Source: Plantactinospora sp. BC1 (GTDB lineage Bacteria; Actinomycetota; Actinomycetes; Mycobacteriales; Micromonosporaceae). Taken from it: DNA of 64,000 bases. Shown here piece by piece: positions 17,891 through 25,139 of this stretch; the stretch's first letter is position 1, and each line of letters opens with the position of its first letter. The notes under the pieces are model-generated. The model did no database searches. It was not told where the DNA came from and saw only the letters and a program-made list of their open reading frames with translations. Location of the stretch: the NCBI RefSeq assembly GCF_003030345.1, contig NZ_CP028158.1, positions 4,650,001 through 4,714,000 on the forward strand, read 5' to 3'. Both the position numbers and the translations under genes were made by a program.

Positions 17891-18745
17891 CTAGGTGGAC
17901 TCGCCGACACCGGTCCGGTCGAAGACCCGCCGGAACGCGGTTCGGGTCGGCTCGCCGCGCCCCCGGTCGAGTACGGCGAAGACCACCCGCTCGAACCACG
18001 GGCTCTCCCGCAGCGCCTCGGCGAAGGCCGTCGCCACGGTCGCCGGGTCGTTGCCGAAGACGCCGCAACCCCACGCGCCGAGGACGAGCTGCCGGTGCCC
18101 GTGACCGGCGGCCACCGCGAGTATCCGGGCGGCGCGCCGGCGCAGCAGGGCCGGGACGTCGGCGACCCGGTCGGGCTGGTTGCGCCGCATCGCGGAGAGG
18201 TTGGGCGCCGCCGAGGTCAGGAACGAGACCGGGTACGGCGCCGCCAGCGGGACGCCCGCGTCGTCCCGGAACACGGGTACCTGCGGCGAGTAGACGACCC
18301 GGTCGCTGTAGCCGAGGTCCGGGTCGGCCCGGTGCGCGAGGTAGAAGTCCCAGGCGGCCCGGAGACACGGGTAGAGCGCCGAGGCGCGGGCGATGCTCTC
18401 CTCCTGGGCCTGGGCGCCGTTGAGGAAGCCGCCGCCGGGATTGCGGGCCGAGGCGAAGACCAGGCAGGCCCGGTCGCCGTCGAGCCGGCGGCACGCCGCC
18501 AGGCTGGACTCCCCGGTCACCTCGATCGCGGGCGGCTCGGGCAGCGGCTCCGGCGTGCGCAGCGGTGCGTCGGGCAGCAGCAGCCGGGTGCCGGCGACCG
18601 CCCGGGCCACCTCGGCGGCGATGGCCACCTGCCCGCCCTGGCCGGTCCGGTAGGACCCCCGGTCCAGCGCCGCCACCGTCTCCTGGGCGATCGCCCTCAG
18701 CCGCCTGCTCACCCTGCCATCCTGCTCGATCGTCGACACCGTCAC
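17891..18745 (-). CDS. bacterial-type poly(ADP-ribose) glycohydrolase (TIGR02452, macrodomain)
   Basis: The 284-residue macrodomain protein should cleave ADP-ribose polymers or ADP-ribosyl bonds. The PARG signature GGG-x6-8-QEE is intact: G104-G106, seven residues, then Q114-E115-E116 within NPGGGFLNGAQAQEESIARAS. The second Glu is the expected catalytic acid. Other parts are YSDRVVYSPQVPVFRDD and LGAWGCGVFGNDP, the macrodomain phosphate loop. It lies upstream of the GNAT gene in the same direction (119 bases apart). No PARP-like gene is seen in the window, so the target modification is unknown. Confidence 0.92.
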   Translation of the reverse strand: MTVSTIEQDGRVSRRLRAIAQETVAALDRGSYRTGQGGQVAIAAEVARAVAGTRLLLPDAPLRTPEPLPEPPAIEVTGESSLAACRRLDGDRACLVFASARNPGGGFLNGAQAQEESIARASALYPCLRAAWDFYLAHRADPDLGYSDRVVYSPQVPVFRDDAGVPLAAPYPVSFLTSAAPNLSAMRRNQPDRVADVPALLRRRAARILAVAAGHGHRQLVLGAWGCGVFGNDPATVATAFAEALRESPWFERVVFAVLDRGRGEPTRTAFRRVFDRTGVGEST

Positions 18746-18770
18746 GACCGGGTTTCGCCGGGCCGGAACC

Positions 18771-18806
18771 GGGGGTACGGCGGGCGGACCCGCCCGCCGT
18801 ACCCCC
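18771..18806. terminator. strong bidirectional hairpin after the metzincin gene
   Basis: A perfect 17-bp inverted repeat has arms starting GGGGGTACGG and ending CCGTACCCCC, separated by only two bases. It sits between the 3' end of the secreted metalloprotease gene and the 5' end of the PARG gene. There is no T-run, as is usual in high-GC actinobacteria. Confidence 0.65.
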
Positions 18807-18815
18807 GCCGGTCGG

Positions 18816-20750
18816 TCAGGGCTGGGCGCGCGGCCCCTCCGGGTCGAGACTGTCGATGAACTCGTGCGGGTGGTCCGCCTCGACGCTGGTCCGGGCGGCC
18901 TTCGCCTCCGCCGTCATCTGCGCCGCGACCCGGTCGGTCGGCACGCCCGCCTGCCGGGCGCCGTCGACCACCTCGCCGTACGCCTGGTCGGCGTAGGCGT
19001 GCGCGGCGGCGTACTCGTGGCCGGCCAGCGCCGCCTTGGCCCGGCCGAGCAGCCGGTCCGCCGCCGCCAACTCGTCCTGGGCCCGGTGCGCACGGGGCGA
19101 GTCGAGGACGTCCGCGGCGAGCCGGTTGGCCGCCTCGTTGTACGCCGCCGTCAGGAACCGGTCGCTGTTGTCGTGGTCGAACTGGCTGAAGTCCCAGTTG
19201 AGGTCGATGTAGCTCATCATCGAGTTGGTCTGGTCGCCCGCGCCGACGAAATAGAACTCGTCGGCCGGACCGTAGTCCACTCCGGACGCGCTGTCGTACC
19301 CGTCGTGCGGGTGGCTCATCCCGAGATGGTGGCCCACCTCGTGGATGAGTGTGGTGGTCAGCCCGTACCCGGACTCCACGATCTCCGGCGAGATGAACCC
19401 GAAGACGTACGTCTGGGTGCCGTCGACGTAGTTGTCGTCGGCGAAGCCGAGGGCCGGGGTGATGGTGCCCTCCGGTACCGCGTAGCTGAACATCGGCAGC
19501 TCGTAGTCGACCCGGCCCTGGTCGTCCTGGGTACGGGCCAGCTCCTTGCGGTTCTGGAGATAGAAGTTGGCGAAGCCGGGGAAGCCGGTCTCCGGATAGC
19601 AGGAGACGTCCTCCTCGACCGCCAGCCGGTAGCAGCGCTCGGCCTCACCGGTGAACGGGAGGTCCTGGCTGTCGTGGTCGAGCCTGTTGCGCCAGCGCAG
19701 CTCGCGCAGCTCGGCGAGGAGCAGGTCCGGCTTGACGTAGGTCTTCGAGGCGTCCACGCCCGGCCAGCCCTCGTAGACGTTGCTGTCCAGGTTGATCGAG
19801 CGCGGCGGCTGCGCCGTGGGCAGCTCCGCCGGGTAGAGCGGCGAGCTGGTGAAGAGCAGGTTCAGTGCGACGTACCGGGTGATCAGGCCGAGGTCACCGG
19901 CGAGCCGGTCGGGTGCCCGGTAGCCACCGGCGGTGTATTCCCAGGTCGGCGGCATCCGGTAGTCCTCGACGCCGTTGCCGTCGAGGTCCCGCTCGTCGAC
20001 GTTCCAGTTGGAGGTCCAGGACTCCGGGCCGGCCGACAGGTCGTGGAACCAGACCCGACGGGTGGAGCCGAGCCCGTCCTCCTCGTCCCGCGCCGTGGTA
20101 CCGCCCCAGGCGATGATCTTGCGACTCTCGCGTTCGACGCCGAAGTTGTATCCGGTGTCCGGGTCCGGCTCGTTGGTCTTGGTGTAGACGTGGAACCGGA
20201 AGTCGGACCGCCCGTACCAGTTGATCAGGAAGACGGTGTTCCGTCGGGTGTCCACTCCGGACGGGGGATGTTTGGCCAGCCACCGCTCGACGCTCGGCGC
20301 GTCGATGTGGTGGTTGCCGGTGATGTCGAGGACGTTGCGCTGCTGCGCGTTGTACTCCGACTGGAGCGCGGTCAACGGGGCCGGCCGGGCCAGCCGCTTC
20401 AGCTCGCCGAAGAACCGGTCCTCGTACCGCCGGTCGGCGTAGCTGATCCGGTAGTCGTATGTGTAGTGCAGGCCCAGCTTCTCCCGGACGTCGTACATCA
20501 GCCGGGACCGGACCACCGGTTCGTAGCCGCGCGGCAGTTCCGCCTGGTACGCCGAGCGGGGCACCTGGTCCGGCTCGTAGCCGACGAAGACCACGTTGAC
20601 CGGTACCCGTTCGGTCAGCCGTGGCTGGCCGCCCGGGTCGAGGTGCGGGTAACGGGCCGTCGCGGCCTGGCTCGCCGGTGCCAGCGACAGCGACAGCACG
20701 GTGAGCACCGCCGTGGCGGCCGCCACGGCGATGGTGCGTCTGGTTCTCAT
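18816..20750 (-). CDS. secreted metzincin-type zinc metalloprotease
   Basis: The 644-residue protein has an N-terminal signal peptide (MRTRRTIAVAAATAVLTVLS, cleavage probably after ASQAA). The zinc motif HExxHxxGxxH is complete: H470, E471, H474 and H480 in HEVGHHLGMSH. About 30 residues later the Met-turn SMMSYIDL follows, which together define a metzincin. A large N-terminal region (about 30-450) of no recognised domain precedes the catalytic part. The C-terminal 110 residues are helical and alanine-rich (AADRLLGRAKAALAGHEYAAAHAYADQAY). It should act outside the cell. The substrate is unknown. Confidence 0.88.
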   Translation of the reverse strand: MRTRRTIAVAAATAVLTVLSLSLAPASQAATARYPHLDPGGQPRLTERVPVNVVFVGYEPDQVPRSAYQAELPRGYEPVVRSRLMYDVREKLGLHYTYDYRISYADRRYEDRFFGELKRLARPAPLTALQSEYNAQQRNVLDITGNHHIDAPSVERWLAKHPPSGVDTRRNTVFLINWYGRSDFRFHVYTKTNEPDPDTGYNFGVERESRKIIAWGGTTARDEEDGLGSTRRVWFHDLSAGPESWTSNWNVDERDLDGNGVEDYRMPPTWEYTAGGYRAPDRLAGDLGLITRYVALNLLFTSSPLYPAELPTAQPPRSINLDSNVYEGWPGVDASKTYVKPDLLLAELRELRWRNRLDHDSQDLPFTGEAERCYRLAVEEDVSCYPETGFPGFANFYLQNRKELARTQDDQGRVDYELPMFSYAVPEGTITPALGFADDNYVDGTQTYVFGFISPEIVESGYGLTTTLIHEVGHHLGMSHPHDGYDSASGVDYGPADEFYFVGAGDQTNSMMSYIDLNWDFSQFDHDNSDRFLTAAYNEAANRLAADVLDSPRAHRAQDELAAADRLLGRAKAALAGHEYAAAHAYADQAYGEVVDGARQAGVPTDRVAAQMTAEAKAARTSVEADHPHEFIDSLDPEGPRAQP

Positions 20751-20871
20751 TCGGTGACCTTCCGCCGTCCGAGGGGTCGACGCTCGTCGTGGAACTTGCG
20801 TCGTCCGAGCGTACGTCCCCTGTGGATGTCAGGCCATCCGTCGGCATCAGTTTCTGCCGACCCGGCGCGGG

Positions 20872-21066
20872 GCTACTCGGCGGGGTCCCGGCCGGCGCCG
20901 TCCTCCCGGGTCAGCTCGGCGAGGTCCTCGGCGCCGAGGCGCAGGTCGACGGTCGCCTCGCCGGACGGCATGCCGGTGGCATCCCGGAGCGGGTCGACCC
21001 TGGTCGCGATCACCAGCCCCGCCGGGTACGGCGGCAGCGCCTCTCGGATCAGTTCGGACTGCGCGG
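20872..21066 (-). pseudogene. aldo/keto reductase remnant fused behind the SDR gene
   Basis: Just past the SDR stop, in the +1-shifted frame, about 64 codons read SELIREALPPYPAGLVIATR and end in a stop at 20872-20874. The first part matches the region of aldo/keto reductases around the catalytic lysine (usually LIREALxPYPxxLVIATK); here the Lys is Arg. Neither the N-terminal barrel nor the C-terminal cofactor region is present. This looks like a leftover of a reductase gene joined to the SDR tail by deletion. The identification rests on a short match. Confidence 0.45.
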
Positions 21067-21939
21067 TGCGAGCATCGCCGCGACCGGCGTCTTCGCGAAG
21101 TCGGTGCTGCTGTCGTAGTCGGTGCTCCGGCTGACGTCGGCCCAGGCGGTGGCCTCCCGGGAGCGGAACCGGGCCGACTCCTCGGCCAGCCGCAGCGCGT
21201 CGGAGCCGAGCAGCAGCCGCAGCGGCGGTACGGCGAGCCCGACGAGGTCGGCGATCACCCGGGCGGCCCGTTCCGGGTCGCCGGCCTGCTGACCGTCCAT
21301 GTCGCGGCGCAGCGCGTGCAGCCGCCCGACGGTCTGCTGGTAGTCCTCGCCCACCTCGGCCATCCGCATCGACGCACCGCCCCAGTCGGTACGGAAGGCG
21401 CCGGGCTCGACGATGGTGACCCGGATGCCGAAGGGCCTGACCTCGTTGTAGAGCACCTCGGAGAAGCCCTCCACGGCGAACTTGGCGGCCTGGTAGGCGC
21501 CGAGCCCCGGCGTCCCGCCGACCCGTCCGCCGACGGAGGAGAACTGGAGGAAGTGCCCGGAGCGGCGCGCCCGCAGCACCGGCAGGGCCGCCCGGGTGAC
21601 GTTGACGACGCCGAAGAGGTTCGTCTCGACCTGTGCCCGGAAGTCCTCCTCGGCCATCTCCTCGATCGGCGCGCTGTTGGCGTACCCGGCGTTGTTGGCA
21701 ACCACGTCCAGGCCGCCGAAGGTCTCCACGGCGGTCCGTACCGCCGCCCGGGCGGCCTCCGGGTCGGTGACGTCGAGGGCGTACGGCCGCACCTGGTCGC
21801 CGTACCGGCTGACGAAGTCGTCGAGCTGCTCGGGCTGCCGGGCGGTGGCGAGGAGGTTGTCACCCCGGTCCAGCACCTCCTGGCTGAGCGCCCGGCCCAG
21901 GCCCCGGGAACTCCCGGTGATCAGCCACGTCTTGGCCAT
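21049..21939 (-). CDS. short-chain dehydrogenase/reductase (SDR)
   Basis: The 296-residue classical SDR has the cofactor motif TGSSRGLGRALS (residues 8-19), NNAG at about 87, catalytic Ser in FSSVGG, and YQAAK (Tyr/Lys pair). The NADP preference is suggested by TARQPEQLDD following the second strand. The last residues (FAKTPVAAMLAPRSPN) are unlike the usual family end and run into the aldo/keto reductase remnant, so the C-terminus may have been altered by the deletion that formed the junction. Substrate unknown. Confidence 0.9.
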   Translation of the reverse strand: MAKTWLITGSSRGLGRALSQEVLDRGDNLLATARQPEQLDDFVSRYGDQVRPYALDVTDPEAARAAVRTAVETFGGLDVVANNAGYANSAPIEEMAEEDFRAQVETNLFGVVNVTRAALPVLRARRSGHFLQFSSVGGRVGGTPGLGAYQAAKFAVEGFSEVLYNEVRPFGIRVTIVEPGAFRTDWGGASMRMAEVGEDYQQTVGRLHALRRDMDGQQAGDPERAARVIADLVGLAVPPLRLLLGSDALRLAEESARFRSREATAWADVSRSTDYDSSTDFAKTPVAAMLAPRSPN

Positions 21940-22171
21940 GCTCTCGATTCCCTTCGGCGCGGGTCGTCGGGTGGGACCGGGTCGGCTCCTCCGTGCTCGA
22001 CTCTGCTACGCCCGCCGCCGCAGGGGCCGGAAAGCCGCCCGCCGCCACCCGTCCGGCTGAACCCGCCCACCCGGCCGGGGCTTCCCGGGCGACCGGCGCC
22101 CCGCGTCGCCGGTCGCCCGGAGTGCGTCCGCCGCCGGTGGTCCGGAGCCGCACGCCTCGGCCGTCGCCGGT

Positions 22172-23152
22172 TCACCAGGCCCACGCCTCCGGGCCCGGCC
22201 CGCCGGAGCCGACCGGTGGAAACAGCTCGTCGAGTCGGGTCAGGGTGCCGGGGTCGAGCGTGGTCCGCACCGCGCGCACCGCCAGGTCGAGCTGGTCGGC
22301 CGACCTGGGGCCGACGATCGGCGCGGTGACGCCGGGACGGGACAGCAGCCAGGCCAGCGCGACGGTGGTCGGCTCCTCGCCCAGCTCGGCGCAGAGCTTC
22401 TCGTACCCGGTCAGGGCCGCCCGGTGCGGCTCCACCCGCTCGGCGGCGTGCAGCACGCTCCGGCCGGGAACCCCGTCCCGGATCTTGCGGATCGCTCCGG
22501 AGAGCGCGCCGAAGTGCAGCGGGGAGTAGGGCAGGATCCCGATGCCGAGGTCGATCGCCGCCGGCACCACCTCCAGCTCCACGAACCGGGTGAGCAGGTT
22601 GTACCTGCACTGCTCGGAGACGAGGCCGAGGAAGTGGCGCCGGTCGGCGGCGGCCTGGGCCCGGGCCAGGTGCCAGCCGGCGAAGTTGGACGAGCCGACG
22701 TACCGGATCTTGCCCTGCATCACCAGGGTCTCCATCGCCTGCCAGATCTCCTCCCACGGCGTCTCCCGCTGCACGTGGTGCATCTGGTAGAGATCGATCC
22801 AGTCGGTGCCGAGCCGGCGCAGCGAGGCGTCGCAGGCGGCGACGATGTGCCGGGCGGAGAGACCGCCGTCGTTGGGCCAGTCGCTCATCGGGGCGTAGAC
22901 CTTGGTGGCGAGGACGATCCGGTCCCGCCGGCCGGTTTGGCCGAACCACCGCCCGATGAACCGCTCGGTCAGGCCGTCGCCGTCCTCCCGGCCGTACATG
23001 TCGGCGGTGTCGACGAAGTTGATCCCCTCGTCGTACGCCCGGTCCAGGACGAGGTGGCTCTGCTCCTCGTCGAGCTGCCAGCCGAAGTTCATCGTGCCGA
23101 GGCAGACCCGGCTGACGGTCAGGCCGGTCCGGCCGAGGTGGGTGTATTCCAT
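22172..23152 (-). CDS. aldo/keto reductase (YajO/Kv-beta-like)
   Basis: The 326-residue protein starts at the ATG of MEYTHLGRTGLTVSRVCLG. Catalytic residues are D48 and Y53 in FVDTADMYGRED, Lys in VLATKVYAP, and His in LYQMHHVQRETP. The cofactor-binding end is TAPIVGPRSADQLDLAVRA. It is divergent from an ArsR-like regulator, with 64 bases between starts and a palindrome in that gap, so it is a likely regulated target. Confidence 0.92.
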   Translation of the reverse strand: MEYTHLGRTGLTVSRVCLGTMNFGWQLDEEQSHLVLDRAYDEGINFVDTADMYGREDGDGLTERFIGRWFGQTGRRDRIVLATKVYAPMSDWPNDGGLSARHIVAACDASLRRLGTDWIDLYQMHHVQRETPWEEIWQAMETLVMQGKIRYVGSSNFAGWHLARAQAAADRRHFLGLVSEQCRYNLLTRFVELEVVPAAIDLGIGILPYSPLHFGALSGAIRKIRDGVPGRSVLHAAERVEPHRAALTGYEKLCAELGEEPTTVALAWLLSRPGVTAPIVGPRSADQLDLAVRAVRTTLDPGTLTRLDELFPPVGSGGPGPEAWAW

Positions 23153-23193
23153 GCCGGGGACGGTACGTCCGGGTTCCGGCTGGTCGGGAGCCG

Positions 23194-23209
23194 TTCGAGC
23201 GTGCTCGAA
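23194..23209. promoter_or_regulatory. palindromic operator between aldo/keto reductase and ArsR-like gene
   Basis: A perfect inverted repeat TTCGAGC-GT-GCTCGAA lies 7 bases before the regulator's ATG and 41 bases before the reductase start. With so short an intergenic region (64 bases), a regulator bound here could block both transcripts. The arms differ from the palindrome at the paralogous regulator (6215-6238), which suggests separate specificities. Confidence 0.6.
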
Positions 23210-23216
23210 TGGCAGC

Positions 23217-24254
23217 ATGCTGCGGATCGAGTTCGCCCCGGCCGACCTGGCCCGGCTCAGGTTCGCGCACTCGCCGATGGTCGAGGTGCTGACCAGCCTC
23301 TTCGTGCTGGACCGGCCGGCCAGGTTCTGGATGTACGCCGGCTGGCGGCAGAGCGTCCTGCCGGCGCTCGCCGACGCTTCGCTGGGTACCCTCCGGGCGC
23401 TGGCCGCCGCACCGACCTGCCAGGTGCCGGACTTCCTCACCCCGGTGCCGGCCACCGCCCGGCCGACGCTGGACGAGGAACTGCGGGTGATCGCCGGCAC
23501 GGCGCTGGACGTGGTCGCCGCCGAGGTGCACCGGACCTGGGCCGGGCACCCGGCGCCGCCGGAGATCGTCCGGTTCGGCACCGACCCGGCCGGCGGCCTG
23601 GCCGAGCTGGTCCGGGAGATCCGGCGGTACTTCGGGCTGGCGATCGCGCCGGTCTGGCCCCGGCTGCGGGCGGCCGCCGAGGGTGAGATCGCGCACCGGG
23701 CGCTGACCGCCGCCGAGCGCGGCCCCCGGGCGCTGCTGCGCGGCCTGCACCCGGAACTGGACTGGGACGGTACGGCGCTGCTGCTCGGTTCGGCCAAGGA
23801 GCGGCGGTGGGGCCTGGACGGGCACTCGCTGACCCTGCTGCCGGCCGGGTTCGCCGGCCCGATGCTCTACCCGGTCACCGACACGCCCACCGGCCGGGCG
23901 CTCTGGTATCCGCCCCGGGGGTACGGGCGGCTCTGGGCGGCGCCGGTACCGGCCGGACCGGGGGTGTCGGCCGAGCCGCCTCCGCCAGCCGAGCCCCCTC
24001 CGCCGGCCCTGGCCGCGCTGCTCGGCCCGACCCGGGCGGCGGTGCTGACCCTGCTGGCGGTGCCGCACAGCACCGGCGAGGTGGCCGACGCCCTGCGGCT
24101 GGCCCCGGCGACCGCCTCGCACCACCTGACCACGCTGCGGGACGCCGGTCTGGTGGTCGGCGAGCGGGTCGGCCGGCGGCTGCGCTACCTGCGTACCGGG
24201 CTGGGGGAGCAGCTCGGCGGTGCGGCCGGTACACGCCCGGCGGGACGGGCCTAG
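23217..24254 (+). CDS. ArsR-family transcriptional regulator with DUF5937-type N-terminus (second copy)
   Basis: The 345-residue protein opens MLRIEFAPADLARLRF, matching the paralogue at 6315 (MLRIYFSSEDIARTRV). The N-terminal domain covers about 1-255, then a proline-rich linker EPPPPAEPPPPALA, and a winged helix at about 270-335 with TGEVADALRLAPATASHHLTTLRDAGLVV. No metal-site cysteines are seen. It is transcribed divergently from an aldo/keto reductase with a shared palindrome, so local control of that enzyme is likely. The inducer is unknown. Confidence 0.86.
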   Translation: MLRIEFAPADLARLRFAHSPMVEVLTSLFVLDRPARFWMYAGWRQSVLPALADASLGTLRALAAAPTCQVPDFLTPVPATARPTLDEELRVIAGTALDVVAAEVHRTWAGHPAPPEIVRFGTDPAGGLAELVREIRRYFGLAIAPVWPRLRAAAEGEIAHRALTAAERGPRALLRGLHPELDWDGTALLLGSAKERRWGLDGHSLTLLPAGFAGPMLYPVTDTPTGRALWYPPRGYGRLWAAPVPAGPGVSAEPPPPAEPPPPALAALLGPTRAAVLTLLAVPHSTGEVADALRLAPATASHHLTTLRDAGLVVGERVGRRLRYLRTGLGEQLGGAAGTRPAGRA

Positions 24255-24331
24255 CGGAGCGGAGTGCCCTGTCCGTCGCCCGCCCGGGAGTACGGGGGCG
24301 GCGGGTTCGAGGAGTTCGTCGCCGGCCCCGG

Positions 24332-25039
24332 TCAGCCGAGGGTCGCCGTGGCGAGGGCGCCCGGCTCGGGTCCGGCCTCGGCGACCACCCCGCCGTCCGG
24401 AGCCCAGATCCTCGACCGTCCGGCGGCGTCGGTGTAACCGCCGCCGGTACGGCCGGCGAAGCTGGCGATCGCCACCCAGACCCGGTGGGCGGCGGCGACC
24501 CGGCGGGCCCGCTCCTGCTGCACGTGCCACTGCGCCGCCGAGTCCAGCGCGCCCGCGACGTACGCGTCGATGCCGAGCGCGGCGGTGTCGGCCGCGTGCC
24601 GGGGTACCCCGGTGTCCTTGCAGACCGCGAGCCCGAGCCGCCAGCCGGCCACCTCGACCACCGCCGGTGCCTCACCGGGAGCGAAATGCTCCGGCTCGGC
24701 CCCGCCCAGCCACATCTTCCGGTACGCCACCCGGGCGCCGTCGCCGTCGACGGCGAGGACGCCGATCTGCGGCCGTCCTCCCGGCCGGCCCGGCACCGGG
24801 GCACCGACCAGGGCCACCGCGCCGGTCTCCGCGCAGGCCGCCACGATCGGGGCGAGCCGGGGGTCGTCGGCGTCGACCGGCGCGGCGTCGAACTCGTACC
24901 CGGTGAGCGACATCTCGGGAAAGACCACCACCCGGGTCCGGGCGGCCCGGACCGCCTCGGCGTGGGCATCGGCGTTCGCCGGCACGTCGTACGCCAGGCA
25001 GCCCGGCTGGGCGACGGCGATGGTCAGCGGCTCTCGCAC
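24332..25039 (-). CDS. carbon-nitrogen hydrolase (nitrilase superfamily)
   Basis: The 235-residue protein has a GTG start. It hydrolyses a C-N bond of an amide or carbamoyl compound through the Glu-Lys-Cys triad, all present: E42 in FPEMSLTGYE, K108 in YRKMWL and C140 in LGLAVCKDTG. It is somewhat shorter than most family members (about 260-280 residues), mainly at the C-terminus, and ends GGVVAEAGPEPGALATATLG. It lies between the ArsR-like gene (convergent) and the MMPL exporter (same strand, 100 bases upstream). Substrate unknown. Confidence 0.88.
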   Translation of the reverse strand: MREPLTIAVAQPGCLAYDVPANADAHAEAVRAARTRVVVFPEMSLTGYEFDAAPVDADDPRLAPIVAACAETGAVALVGAPVPGRPGGRPQIGVLAVDGDGARVAYRKMWLGGAEPEHFAPGEAPAVVEVAGWRLGLAVCKDTGVPRHAADTAALGIDAYVAGALDSAAQWHVQQERARRVAAAHRVWVAIASFAGRTGGGYTDAAGRSRIWAPDGGVVAEAGPEPGALATATLG

Positions 25040-25139
25040 GCGCCCGATCGTAATCCGGAGCGCGGCACGCCGTCCGGGCCGGAGGTGGTGGGTCCGGGCC
25101 GGAGGTGGTGGGACCGTCCGGCCCGGACGACGCCGCCGG

